From Palaemon carinicauda (taxonomy: Eukaryota; Arthropoda; Malacostraca; Decapoda; Palaemonidae): a DNA stretch of 64,000 nt. The notes under the pieces were generated by a model. That model had not been told where the DNA came from. It saw nothing but the letters and a program-made list of their open reading frames with translations, and did no database searches. The translations under genes were made by a program, and so were the position numbers. This document shows positions 21,577 to 32,057 of the stretch, in pieces. Positions within the stretch are counted from its first letter, which is position 1. Each line of letters opens with the position of its first letter. The stretch lies in NCBI RefSeq assembly GCF_036898095.1, contig NC_090746.1, positions 50,383,096 to 50,447,095 of the forward strand, in the 5' to 3' direction.

Positions 21577-22691
21577 CCCCGGAGCAATTGGTACCCTCTG
21601 ATCCTGGAGCTGCAGCCCACGCTGATCCCCCTACCTGGCCCAGTTCTCTCTCAACAAGTACAGAAGTCGACTGTCTTCGCTTCATCACTGAAAGTCAGGG
21701 ACCTTCATCTCATGATTTTCTCTCCTTAGCCGCAAAGAAAAGGTTTGGAATCTCGAAGAAAAGTTTAGACTTCCTCGAGGAATACAAGACTGAATCTACA
21801 AGACAGCAATACGAATCTTCCTGGAGAAAGTGGGTCTCTTTCGTCAAGGCAAAAAATCCTACGGAAATCACCATTGATTTTTGTATGTCCTTCTTCATTC
21901 ACCTTCATGGACAAGGCTTAGCAGCCAACACGATTTCCACCTGCAAATCGGCTTTGACTAGACCACTCCTGTATGCCTTCCAGATAGATCTGTCCAGTGA
22001 TATCTTCAATAAATTGCCAAAGGCATGCGCTAGACTACGCCCAGCACCTCCGCCAAAACCTATCTCCTGGTCCCTGGACAAGGTGCTCCATTTTGCCTCT
22101 AACCTGGACAACGATTCGTGCCCTCTAAAAGACTTGACTCAAAAAGTTATCTTCCTTTTTGCTCTCGCCTCAGGAGCCCGAGTCAGTGAAATAGTGGCAT
22201 TATCAAGAGAAGAGGGTCATATCCTATTCGCAGATACAGGAGAACTTACCCTCTTCCTTGATCCGACGTTTCTCGCTAAGAATGAACTACCCACCAAGAG
22301 ATGGGGCCCTTGGAGAATCTGCCCCCTGAAGGAAGATGTCTCTCTATGCCCAGTGGAGAGTCTTAAGGTCTATCTTCGAAGAACTTCAGACTTCTGTGGA
22401 GGACAACTCTTCAAAGGAGAAACATCGGGTAGCGACTTGTCACTGAAACAACTAAGAGCGAAAATCACCTACTTCATTTGCAGAGCGGATCCTTATAGTA
22501 CACCCGCAGGTCATGATCCTAGAAAAGTCGCGTCTTCTCTGAACTTCTTCCAAAGTATGGATTTCGAAAGCCTCAAGAGCTTCACAGGATGGAAATCATC
22601 GCGCGTTTTCTTCAAGCACTACGCAAAGCAAGTGCACGAAGTCAAACATTTCGTGGTAGCCGCAGGTAGTGTTATGAAACCTGCCGTTTAA
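20502..22691 (+). CDS. DIRS tyrosine recombinase, copy 2, intact open frame
   Basis: A 729-codon open frame. The recombinase part starts near 21690 and has the SAM-like core (STRQQYESSWRKWVSF), box-I arginine in SGARVSE (about 22175), the H-x-x-R box in GHDPRKVAS (about 22515) and the nucleophile in FFKHYAKQV (about 22615). All canonical catalytic positions I can place are present. The N-terminal 390 codons overlap RT-RNase H in another phase and may not be translated. The enzyme would recombine circular cDNA with target DNA without a staggered cut, as the junctions here indicate. The true start codon is uncertain. Confidence 0.85.
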   Translation: MCKSLQQSHPVPRASGIQDKHREISPLSSSEVPMVGNPLGSSVTPPFHPTEEKEGNSRVCQKTSKIQTDLKTIAGTSSRLSTVRLCDKPSASRTAKECRGSLETFRIHRSKRPQEMASKQTLLTFKAVFRSKGPEKVHSSSTPASIDQHPHGRFAGGLGRSLPPTTGSRNMVSPIQDVSHQHLGGHGGSSHPEETLPASLDPHSSDSGQLGGSQMSQSSGLEIAPDKSGTSSDLLFGRKEEMAPVCSSPTRIPQRDGGRSITDKPNRVGMVYRRKVILLHLSPSPGTSDRSLRDERQQSTSSICGPVRGPQGRSSGCHVTGLEQMVQDIPVPSPQPSAESPLQTENLQRDSGPSGSQVTPEQLVPSDPGAAAHADPPTWPSSLSTSTEVDCLRFITESQGPSSHDFLSLAAKKRFGISKKSLDFLEEYKTESTRQQYESSWRKWVSFVKAKNPTEITIDFCMSFFIHLHGQGLAANTISTCKSALTRPLLYAFQIDLSSDIFNKLPKACARLRPAPPPKPISWSLDKVLHFASNLDNDSCPLKDLTQKVIFLFALASGARVSEIVALSREEGHILFADTGELTLFLDPTFLAKNELPTKRWGPWRICPLKEDVSLCPVESLKVYLRRTSDFCGGQLFKGETSGSDLSLKQLRAKITYFICRADPYSTPAGHDPRKVASSLNFFQSMDFESLKSFTGWKSSRVFFKHYAKQVHEVKHFVVAAGSVMKPAV

Positions 22692-23540
22692 CTCTGCATA
22701 GAACAGCGAATTACTTGGGACTGTAACTCTCCGGGTGCCTGTGTTGACCCTGTGGTGATACATAGTGATTTCATGGACACTTAGTGTTTCTAATAGACTG
22801 TTCTTACCAAGGTGAAATGTCATAGACTTTACATGAGTGCCACATGCTCTAGGGCATGATGTGTTTTCTTTGAAAAAGACTGACGTTCCTCTGGAACTTG
22901 TGTTTCTAAAAAGTAAAATTTCTTTTCAGATTCAAGATTGAAGTCTTTATTTTCTATGTACATTATTCTTTATTATTGTAAATAAACTTTACATTTATTA
23001 TTGTAATTGTTATCACAATAATCTGCAATCTTTGAAATAAAACGTCTATTTTATTACATGTGCGTCTCTCTCCGCTTCTATTCTTTATTAAGAAATATAC
23101 GATTTTTATAGTTTCATTTACCCCTTTCTTTCTAAAGGAGAAGAATAATATATATAATTGTATTATATACTCACTCATGCTTTGATAATATTCCTACATG
23201 AATATTAACCTTTGTCCTGCCTCCGAGACCAGATCGATCTCTCCTCCAGGGAGTGTAGTAAATGTTAATCACTTACCTATGCTTGATAATATTCCTACCC
23301 GAATATTAACCTTATGTCTTGTTTCCGAGTCCTGCACGAACTCTCCGCAGGGTGAGTAGCTCTTCAATGATCGCTTCGAGATATTATTATGGTCCACCAG
23401 GACTTCTCTGCCAGGGGGGCAGGAAGCTAGTTCTTCACGGAGTCTCTAGTAAGGACATGTTACATACCTCTATTCGAAGCCCTTGGCACTTGCATAAAAA
23501 GGGGGAAAATTTCCACTATACATTAATTCTCTGGTACACT
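22692..23540 (+). other. 3' untranslated region of DIRS copy 2
   Basis: AT-rich, with AATAAA-type signals near 22980 and 23036. No frame of interest. TGATAATATTCCTACC recurs within it. Confidence 0.55.
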
Positions 23541-23634
23541 TCCATCAGGACGTCATGGCTTGAGCCCAAAAAACGGATTTTGAGCGAAGCGAAAAATCTA
23601 TTTTTGGGTGAGATAGCCATGACGTCCTGATGGA
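23541..23634. repeat. Internal complementary region (ICR), DIRS copy 2
   Basis: Near-identical to 15182-15275. Read on the minus strand its centre is AATCCGTTTTTTGGGCTCAAG, exactly the fusion of this element's right and left termini. Confidence 0.93.
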
Positions 23635-23714
23635 CCCTCCCGTCTATTCTAGTCCAGCCTTTCAGGCCCCGCCCTGTCCTGCTGTATCATGGAGATTAGC
23701 AAGAAGCTGGGCTC

Positions 23715-24107
23715 AGGATGAGGACGGACGTGACGTCATTTAGCAATGGCGCCCGTTTGTTTACGTCTCGAGTACCAAAAGCAGCCACGAATGAGTGTAA
23801 CTTTGGAACGGCTCCCCAGTTATTCTCCACCTTTCCATATTGAAGTGTTAACTCTATATGGGGTACAGATAGCTATGTGGCGTGTTAATACATGCGTCCC
23901 CTGTTGATATACGATATCCTAGAGGGAAACCTTTAGGGTACTCGCACCAGAAGTTAGAATTCTGTGATAACCTTTAGTTTAATTCTCTGGGAATATCCAC
24001 TGTAGTTAAATATACCCTAGGAAGCTACTGAAGGAACCTTCCATCAGGACGTCATGGCTATCTCACCCAAAAATAGATTTTTCGCTTCGCTCAAAATCCG
24101 TTTTTTG
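23715..24107 (+). repeat. Right inverted terminal repeat, DIRS copy 2
   Basis: Complement of the left ITR plus about 50 extra terminal bases ending CTCAAAATCCGTTTTTTG. It joins BEL LTR sequence at CAATAAA. Confidence 0.9.
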
Positions 24108-24247
24108 CAATAAAATTGTTAAAGTGTAGCTGTATTTTGTTGATTCCTGGAAGGTTTTGGGAGACTTACCTCTTCAAGGTCTTGCTATCCGCCCTTAACA
24201 TCGAGCTTAGAACTGAATATATATTTGTCGAAGTGAAATTCACGACA
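24108..24247 (+). repeat. BEL 5' LTR, second segment
   Basis: Continues the LTR from CAATAAAATTG to CGACA and aligns with 31444-31583. Confidence 0.92.
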
Positions 24248-24249
24248 AC

Positions 24250-24267
24250 TGGTCCTTCGAACCGGAT
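24250..24267 (+). other. Primer-binding site of the BEL element
   Basis: TGGTCCTTCGAACCGGAT begins two bases after the LTR. Its complement ends in CCA and contains GGTTCGAA, the T-loop consensus, so it matches a tRNA 3' end. Confidence 0.8.
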
Positions 24268-24478
24268 AGCAAGTGTCTCTCAGAGCTAGATAGGAATTCA
24301 ATAAAATATGAGCTTTTGAGAGAGAGAGAGAGAGAGACGTAACAATTAAGGTCCTCAACGTCCAGATGTGCGATCGACCACGTGTCTCAGGTTTTTGTAG
24401 TGCACCTATCCTTGTAACTTAAACCTAATTTTTTTCCTAGTTTGCCAAACTCCCGAAGTGAAAGTAAAGTAAGTTAAA
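24268..24478 (+). other. BEL leader
   Basis: Untranslated leader between the primer site and the gag ATG. Contains a short GA run at 24318-24336. Nothing else is recognisable. Confidence 0.5.
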
Positions 24479-26026
24479 ATGGCGGTGGCCACGATTGTGC
24501 ACATTGAGGCGTCGATGGGCCTCGTAGTAGACTTACTAAGCGAAACGCAACGTGCGCTGATAGAGACATATTCTGAGTCTGTCTATCAGAATCTGGTAAC
24601 GGAACTGCAGGAAGAGGTCAGACAGCTGAGAGAGCTGTACAAAAATCAGCATGTCAAACTAGAACCTAGTTTAGAAGCCCGAATCAGGCACACGCTGGGT
24701 GAAGCTACACGTGCTTCTACCCTTCTATACAATCGTATAGACCAAGTGAAAAGCACTCCAACAGGGAATGTTGCTCTCCCCAAGTTGAAACCACTGCCTC
24801 TCCCCACGTTTGAAGGGGAAGTGCAGGAATATGCTTCGTACCGTGAGCTCTTTACGATACATGTAGATAGAAGAGCCGATTTAGATGATGTATCTAAATT
24901 TACCTATTTGCTGGGGACATTAGTCAAAGAGCCGCTTAGAATAGTGAAATCTCTAAGTGTAACCGCCGCGAACTATAGAATAGCATTAGATCTACTAGAT
25001 AAACAATATGGCAATGTACACCAGACGCTCGTGATTTTGCACCGAAAATTAGCTAACATATTTGTGCCGTCACTAGACCCCGTAGAGCTCAAAAGGTTCC
25101 GTTTCGAGTTAACAATCATAATTGAACAAATTAAAAGGTTGAGTAAAGATGATATAGGCCAGGGCATGGTCATGAGCCTCATAAATCAAAAATTATCAGA
25201 GGGAAAGCTCTATAGGAAAGTGGTCGAGCATTAAAGAAAATGTGATTATACGTTAGAAGAGTTCTTTGAAGCAATAGACTTTATTATAAGAATGCTCGAA
25301 GACGATGCGTTACAAAGAGGCGACAAACTTGAGTATGATAAAAGACCAGACAACAGTGTAAGACCGAAATCCAAACCTGTCCACAATAATTCTTGCCCAT
25401 TTTGTAGCGAACGGCACCCACCTCACGGATGTCGGCAAGTAACTGACATAGCTGCCAGACGTCGCATTTTACTTAAAAGGGGCCTTTGCTTCAATTGTAC
25501 AAAGTCAGGTCATCGTAGTGATAAATGTCCCGTCCCAAGTTCTTGCAAAATTTGTAATGCCAACCACCACACCGCAATTTGCGATGATTACAATGCGGGA
25601 AGACGACCGCAATCTATCCCCAATAGTAGAAATAGTCAATCGACAATGTCCCGCCCCGTAGTGAATGCGACGCCTACACAGCACGAAACTACCCCCCGTC
25701 CATCCAAGGCTAAAGTAGAATCTAAACCATGCAAAAGCGCAAAGATTGCACAGAAGTCTGACGTAGACCTCCCATGCACCCTTTTGCCAACGGCTATGGC
25801 AGAAATCTATCAGAAACAAGGTAGCAAGCGAGTCCGCCTATTCCTCGACTCCGGGAGCCAAAGGAGCTTCATATCAGCAAAAATTGCGAGTCAATTAGGC
25901 CTACCGGTGGTAGGACGAGTGTCATTGAATATAGCTCCATTTGGCTCCGTGGAAATAAGTGGACAGTACAAGAACCGTGCAAATGAAGCTAGTGGCACAC
26001 GAAAACGTAGACGTCCCAATACATAA
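24479..26026 (+). pseudogene. BEL gag and protease, broken
   Basis: The ATG at 24479 opens a frame with a coiled-coil-like N-terminus and a DUF1759-type gag region (LPLPTFEGEVQEYASYRELF). A TAA at 25232-25234 interrupts it. The same frame resumes with zinc fingers, CFNCTKSGHRSDKC and a following CKICNANHHTAIC, then the aspartic protease LFLDSGSQRSFIS. The frame is lost by a shift near 25960, and pol continues in another phase. Gag packages the RNA and protease matures the polyprotein. Apart from the stop and the shift the domain order is normal for BEL/Pao. Confidence 0.88.
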
Positions 26027-29000
26027 CGCTGGTTATGTAAAGGTCAGACAGCATCTGTTGAGCAAGGGAGTCACGTTAGCCGATCCAGCAAACCAGTCCG
26101 ATACACTGAAAAATGTCCACATATTAGTAGGGGCTGATTATTTTAGCCACTTTATTATAGGCGTAGAGAAAGTGGATGGGATCAATCTTTTCCTGACCCA
26201 TAATGGTATGTCTCCATATGGGAAGGTGCCGCAGTGGCTATTGCAGGGGGAAAGGGTTGAACAGGTAAGAACGCTTAGAGTGTGCAAAATCATGAACGAA
26301 CCATATCAGTTTGACGTAGATGAATGGTGGCGTTTGGACCGTGTTGGCTTCGCCCCATCTGAGCAATACACTGTTCGCGAGGCGGAAGCCATGCGAAAGG
26401 TGTCGCAATGTGTTGTGAAAAGGACTGAGGGATATCATGTTAGCCTACCATTCGGGTCGGATGCTAGGCCAGATACGAACTATCGAAACGCTGTAGCGCA
26501 GTTAGAGTTGTTGCAAACTAAATTCAGGAAGGATAGGGAATATTTTGATCAATACCAGGGAGTGATAGATAAATATATTGAAGCGGGTTTTATATCTGAA
26601 GTGAAAGAACCCAAGGTGGAAGGTTATTATATGCCGCACTTTGGAATCAGGAAAGATAGCCGCACCACCCCCCTTAGAATCGTGTTCAATGCCTCTGCGA
26701 AATCAAAGGGTAGTAAGTCATTGAATGAATGCCTCTTACCTGGCCCCAATTTAGTAGAATTAGCGTATCATTTGATCATAAGGTTTAGGTTGAACAAATA
26801 TGCCATGTTAGCTGACATCAGCAAAGCCTTCCATCGTGTCTTGTTGGATCCTCGTGATGCCAAATACACACGATTTCTGTGGTGCGAGGCAGCAGGTCGA
26901 GCGCTTACCTTCGCCTTTAGAGTCGTGGTGTTCGGCATCACGGCAAGTCCATTTTTGTTACAACAAGTGTTAAATTATCATTTCAAAGGGGAAGGTACGC
27001 TAGACTTGGTGAAGTCTTTTTATGTGGAATATTATCTGGCCACTTTCATAAATCTGGAGAGCATGAGGCAAGAGCATGAGTCTGCCAATAACATCTTAAC
27101 AGGGGCGGGTATGCCTTTAGAAGGGTGGGTGTCCAATCACTTGACCTTTGATAGCGAGAAAGAGTGGAGAGAGCCTATGAGTGTGAACGTGCTTTGGCTG
27201 CGATGGGCCCGGGACGTAGACAGATTGTGTGTGAAAGAAAGCAAGAGAATCTGTGAGTTGGGGGAGGGATGGGTGCCTACAAAGCATAGGGTACTTTCCC
27301 TGTTGGTCTCAATTTACGATCCGATAGGTTTGATAAGCCCATTGTTTGTAAGAGGAAAACTTTTCCTCCAACAACTATGGGAGGATGACTTGGGTTGGGA
27401 TGATGTGTTAAAAGGAGAAAAGGCTAGAGAAGCGAGTGAGTTGTTGAGTGATGTGAAAGCGGTGAGCAAAATCACTTTTCCAAGAACAATAGGTAGGAAA
27501 GGTTTAGAACTCCATGTATTCACAGATGCCAGCAGTAAGGCATACGGCGCAGTGGCATATACCAGGAACGACTGCAATCAGGTAAACCTAATAACTAGTA
27601 AAATGAGGATCACTCCGAAGGGAATGAACAAATTGACAATTCCCAAGCTGGAACTGCTAGCATTGTTGCTAGGCAGCAGATTAGCAAAGACCCTCAAAGA
27701 GCTGATAGAACCATGAGAGATAGTCATATGGACAGACAGTAAGGTCACGTTGGCATGGGTAGCATCTCCCGAGGCCAAGGACCGCAAAAACGTCTTTATA
27801 TCTAACCGAGTGGCGGAGATTGTTTTTCTTCAGCAGGTTTGTCGATTCAGTTTGATACATGTCCCCAGTAAACAGAACCCTGCTGATGTCCTGTCCAGAG
27901 GTGCAACGACGCAACAACTGCTAGATAACTCCCTGTGGAGGAATGGTCCAGAATTCCTCAGGACCACGGGAAAGCCTGTTCCTTGCAAGGAGGAAGATCC
28001 AACCCAGGAAAAAACTACAGTAGCGGCGGTGCAAGAACTGAGGGAGGAAATGAGTCCTGGCCCCCCAGGCGAGATATGGGAAATTCTGCAAAGGGAAGTA
28101 GAATTCCAATTCTTGTTGAGAGTTGTTGAAGTAATCAAAATGTTTACAAAAATAGAACGGCATCCGTTCAGTATTGTTGTCCAACTAGAGCAAAAACATT
28201 ATTTGCCTACAGTTTATGCTTACTTAGAGGGCGGAGTCAGACCCCCTCGTGAAGTTGCTAATTTTGTCAGACAATTGAATCTAGTATTAATAGATAGTCT
28301 TATTTGTACTAGGGGACGAGTGTCCCAAGTAGAAGAAACTAATCAGTTAGTTCTCTTACCAGCCAAAGGGCATTTAGTCAGGATTTATTTAAGTTATTTA
28401 CACCGTTTGCACTTGCATTGTGGGGTGAATACACTAATGGGTATCTTTCGACAGAAATGCTGGGTGGCGGGTCTACGTTCCATTGCGAAGCGAACCGTGC
28501 GACAATGTCCAAAATGTTTGAGAGCCTTCCAGCCTCTGTTGAAACAGCCACCACCACCCCCTCTACCGAAGGAGAGGACCACTCTCACAAAACCCTTTAC
28601 AGCAGTCGGAGTGGACCACACAACAGCCATACAGACTGAAACGCAGCCGGGCTACATACTGATCGTGACATGCATGGCTAGCAGGGCCGTGTACCTCGAT
28701 TTCTGCCCCTCCCTGGAAGCGGAAGAATTCGTATTAGCCCTAAGACGGTTTAGTGCCACCCACGGTGCCCCGCAGTTCATCACGTCTGATAACCACCAGA
28801 CTTATAAGACTGCCAGCCACCTCCTTCAGGGACTCTACGAAGAAGATGAAGTCCAGCAGTTCTTGAGGAAAACGGGCATAAAGTGGCGATTTCAGACGCC
28901 CCGTGCACCTTGGAAAGGTGGGTTCTTCGAGCTTCTGATAGGGGTAACGAAACGGACCCTCCAGATAGCCCTTGGAAAGAAGTACCTACCGTACGCCCAC

Positions 29001-29810
29001 GTACTAACCCTTGTGAAAGAAGCAGAAGCAGTGGTGAATAATCGGCCGCTTATGTACAGCGGCAACAAGTGCGAGGATGAAGTCCTCACCCCCTCCCATT
29101 TGCTAAGAGGACACCCAGTCCACCTCATGGCACCGATCTTGCCGGACGACCACCTCAACGCGACCTTCATCTCCCGGAGGCTACGTGATCGCTACCTAAA
29201 ACTGACAGACTCTTTGAAAGCCTTACGAGAGAGGTGGAGAAGGGAATATTTGAGTGCCTTGAGAGCCAGGCACGACTGTCGGTCTGGGGAACCCTCCAAG
29301 CTGCACCCTGGAGACGTCGTGCTGGTAAAACAAGAATTTCAAAAAAGAGCTACGTGGCCTCTTGTACGTGTTGTGGAGACGTATCCTGACGACGACGGAG
29401 TCGTGCGTTCGGCCAAAGTGTTGTTCGAGGGTGTCGAGTCACTGCGAGCTGTCAGCCACCTGGTTCCCCTGGAAATTGCCCCCTCTGTGGATGATGGTGG
29501 AGAAGAAGAAGACGACGACGACGATGACGGAGAAGAGGGCGCGTACAGTTTGACAGCGGGAATGCCAGGGATCGTTGAGACGTCTGGGGACAACCAGGAA
29601 ATGGCTCCGGCTATGACAACTCAACAACCAGCCACAGGAACCTTCGACAACGACGATAAAGGTGAGAACAATGCAGTTAGTGAGAGAAGTGAAAGTGAAA
29701 CAGAATCGAAGCAGACGGACGCACAAGGACGTTCTGCACGCCCATTGAGAGGGGCTGCCGCAAAGCAGCGAGAACTGATGGACCGTCTGCTAAGAAGTGA
29801 CGATATATAA
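25959..29810 (+). pseudogene. BEL RT-RNase H-integrase, broken
   Basis: RT starts near 26480 (LRIVFNASAKSKGSKSLNE, ADISKAFHRV). The catalytic loop reads SFYVEYYLATF where the family has YVDx, so the aspartates are lost. RNase H has HVFTDASSKAYGAV. A TGA at 27714-27716 stops the frame, which resumes in phase with the second half of RNase H (DSKVTLAW). The integrase has a zinc region (CPKCL) and D, D, E in VGVDHTTAI, SDNHQTYK and GGFFELLIG, followed by a DUF5641-like domain and an acidic D/E-rich tail. Translation across 27714 would require readthrough, and the polymerase site is dead. Confidence 0.9.
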
Positions 29811-30582
29811 GGCGTAGCTGCAAACAGTGAGTGAAAAAGGGAGTGTCCTATCTGGTAGGTAGGGAGGGTGGAGTGAAGAGATTGTAGGTGTGCATGGATC
29901 CACAGAAGTTGGAAGTGCGTCGGGTGTGGGGAACGGGGACGGGATGGTCTCTCGTACTTACCGACCGACCGTTGTACAGAACCAGGCCCCTCCCTCTTGT
30001 TCTCCCTAAAGTAATAGCCTATATGTGGCAGTGCGAGAAGAGTGATTCGATTAATGTGATTAAAGGCAGATTGCCTTATGATCGAATCGTTTTATGTATT
30101 ATGTATGAATACATTTCTATTGCTATTTTCATGTACAAATGCAAGACAAGATGATTTGTCTTAGGCCCATTGCCTTTCCATTTGAATCGTTGTATGTATT
30201 AGGAATACATTTCTTGCACAAAATTATGATTTGTCTTAGGCCCATTGCCTAATTGCCTTTCCATTTGAATTGTTGTATGTATTATGAATACTTTTCATGA
30301 ACAAAATTATGATTTGTCTTAGGCCCATTGCCTAATTGCCTTTCCATTTGGACTGTTGTCGAGGTACATTTTGTTTATTATTTTTGTGTACACATGTAAG
30401 AGTTAATTGCCCCGGGGTAACATTGCTGTATGCTGTACATTGTGTATGCTCTGTTAGAGTCGTTGCGGAGCGCTAAGCAGCGAGCCTAACAGAGTCTTGG
30501 AGTAGTTACTCCCCCCCCCCCCGAGTCCAGTCTTGCCTAATTGACCGACGTTTCACCGCCCCTTTATTTCGGGTGTGGAGGA
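29811..30582 (+). repeat. BEL 3' untranslated region with three tandem repeats
   Basis: At 30151-30360 a unit of about 80 bp, built on GATTTGTCTTAGGCCCATTG, occurs three times with small indels. A run of C follows near 30510. The purine-rich GGGTGTGGAGGA just before 30583 is a plausible polypurine tract. Confidence 0.75.
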
Positions 30583-31583
30583 TGTCGGGAATTTCGAACT
30601 GATCATTCGAAAGTCCCGCCATTTAACTCCACAAACGTTACGTTAAATTGAGGGAAGGCTGTAAGAACTCGCGGGCGTTGAGACAAATGACTATGGTCTA
30701 ATACGAGACGGTATTAGGGCCTAAAAATTAACCACCTGGTAGGGAAGGAGCGGATGTTAAAGAAATTGAGTATTTGTAATTTATGATTCACGAATGTAAT
30801 GTCATTTTATTGTACCACGATGAAAATATCCTATGTATATGTTTAGAGTCAAGGACTCCCTAAGCTGGTGGATTACTGTAAATTATGGCCTTCAGCCGAA
30901 TCATTAACCCCCCATTTGTATTTAAAGTAAAACTTTAACAGTTTCTCAGTCTTGTCGCAAATAAAGAAGCTTAAACAACCCCATATAAATGAATAAGGTA
31001 AGAATTCCCTCCCCTTTGCCAAGGACCCATTAGTCAGCGCGGGAAATCAGAGTTTTCGTTGGAGCTACGGAGCTCAGATCGTTCTCTTTTGCCTAATCTC
31101 CCCAGTCCAAGTAAGTGATCTCAAATTGTTATGTCTCTACTCCTTTTGTAACCAGGTCGGTTTCCCTATAGTTTTTGCAAGTGTTATGTGAGATTTGTAT
31201 CTTTGTATATTTAGCTGATCCTTGTGATTGGGGATCAGTGTTATTCATTAAATTACGTTAGGAAGCCTTGGCATGTGGACTACCAAGGCATATTGCTGAA
31301 ATTGTGTGCATTTTTTCTTATTTTCAGTCCGATGTGGACTTAGTTTTTTGCGAGCACATGAGATTATTTCAAGTCAGATATTTCATTTAGTATGCTGTGT
31401 AAATGTTTTGTTATGTTATTCCCTTTTTAAATAACTATTTTTGCAATAAAATTGTTAAAGTGTAGCTGTATTTTGTTGATTCCTGGAAGGTTTTGGGAGT
31501 CTTACCTCTTCAAGGTCTTGCTATCCGCCCTTAACATCGGCCTTAGAACTTAATATATATTTGTCGAAGTGAAATTCACGACA
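30583..31583 (+). repeat. BEL 3' LTR, uninterrupted (empty site for DIRS copy 2)
   Basis: 1001 bp, TGTCGGG to CGACA. It holds AACTATTTTTGCAATAAA at 31434-31450, the sequence split by DIRS copy 2 in the other LTR. An AATAAA lies near 30960. ATTTC follows as the target duplication. Confidence 0.95.
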
Positions 31584-31608
31584 ATTTCCCTTGTTTCCCA
31601 AAGGGGTC

Positions 31609-31675
<67 letters not shown>
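31609..31675 (-). repeat. ATT microsatellite: tail of a retroposed repeat, copy A
   Basis: About 22 ATT units. On the minus strand this is an AAT tail of the repeat that resumes at 36630, split from it by an LTR element. Confidence 0.8.
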
Positions 31676-31677
<2 letters not shown>

Positions 31678-31864
31678 ATAAGAGCTTGGTCCATTTATTC
31701 AAATGTCTTTATTATTGAACAATGACCACGGTCAATCTGAAATGAACATAAAACATATTTAGAATAAATGATGAACAATGTATATAACTCAAATGAACAC
31801 AAAACATATTAAGAATAAATGATGAACAATGTATATACAGTAACTCAATGTTTATAACCCTCTA
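31676..31864 (-). repeat. Terminal direct repeat (3' LTR, minus orientation)
   Basis: 189 bp, from AAATAAGAGCTTGG to ATAACCCTCTA on the plus strand. It also contains an internal duplication of GAATAAATGATGAACAATGT. Confidence 0.85.
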
Positions 31865-32057
31865 TCTCCCCCCAAGTTTTTAAACGGCCTTTTAAAATGT
31901 CTCTCGTGGAGGTCGGTTTAAAACTGATGTCAAAACATTGGGTGGCAATTAAACGTCCAAATTATAGGTTCATGAACACTAAACTCCTGTTAGCATGTGA
32001 AGGAACGGAAACTTGAAAAACAATTATTGTCATGTGTTGATCATGATGACACTATAG

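Larger units (their letters stand above)
17049..24107 (+). mobile_element. DIRS-like retrotransposon, copy 2, inserted in a BEL LTR
   Basis: The left junction reads AACTATTTTTGGGCTCAAG and the right junction AATCCGTTTTTTGCAATAAA. The empty site in the 3' LTR (31434-31450) reads AACTATTTTTGCAATAAA. Only TTTTTG is shared, with no other duplication. The element is about 7.06 kb and has both ITRs, gag, RT-RNase H, recombinase and ICR. Its leader is much shorter than that of copy 1, joining the left ITR near 17278 directly to sequence equivalent to 8899. Gag and RT are broken; the recombinase looks intact. Confidence 0.95.
16195..31583 (+). mobile_element. BEL/Pao LTR retrotransposon, interrupted by DIRS copy 2
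   Basis: LTRs of about 1 kb begin TGTCGGG and end CGACA. The 5' LTR is split (16195-17048 and 24108-24247); the 3' LTR is whole (30583-31583). ATTTC duplications flank the element at 16190-16194 and 31584-31588. A tRNA primer site follows the 5' LTR. The gag-protease-RT-RNase H-integrase order, a zinc knuckle of BEL type and a C-terminal DUF5641-like region identify the superfamily. LTRs differ by roughly twenty positions by eye. The coding region has two stops, a frameshift and a ruined RT active site. Confidence 0.93.
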
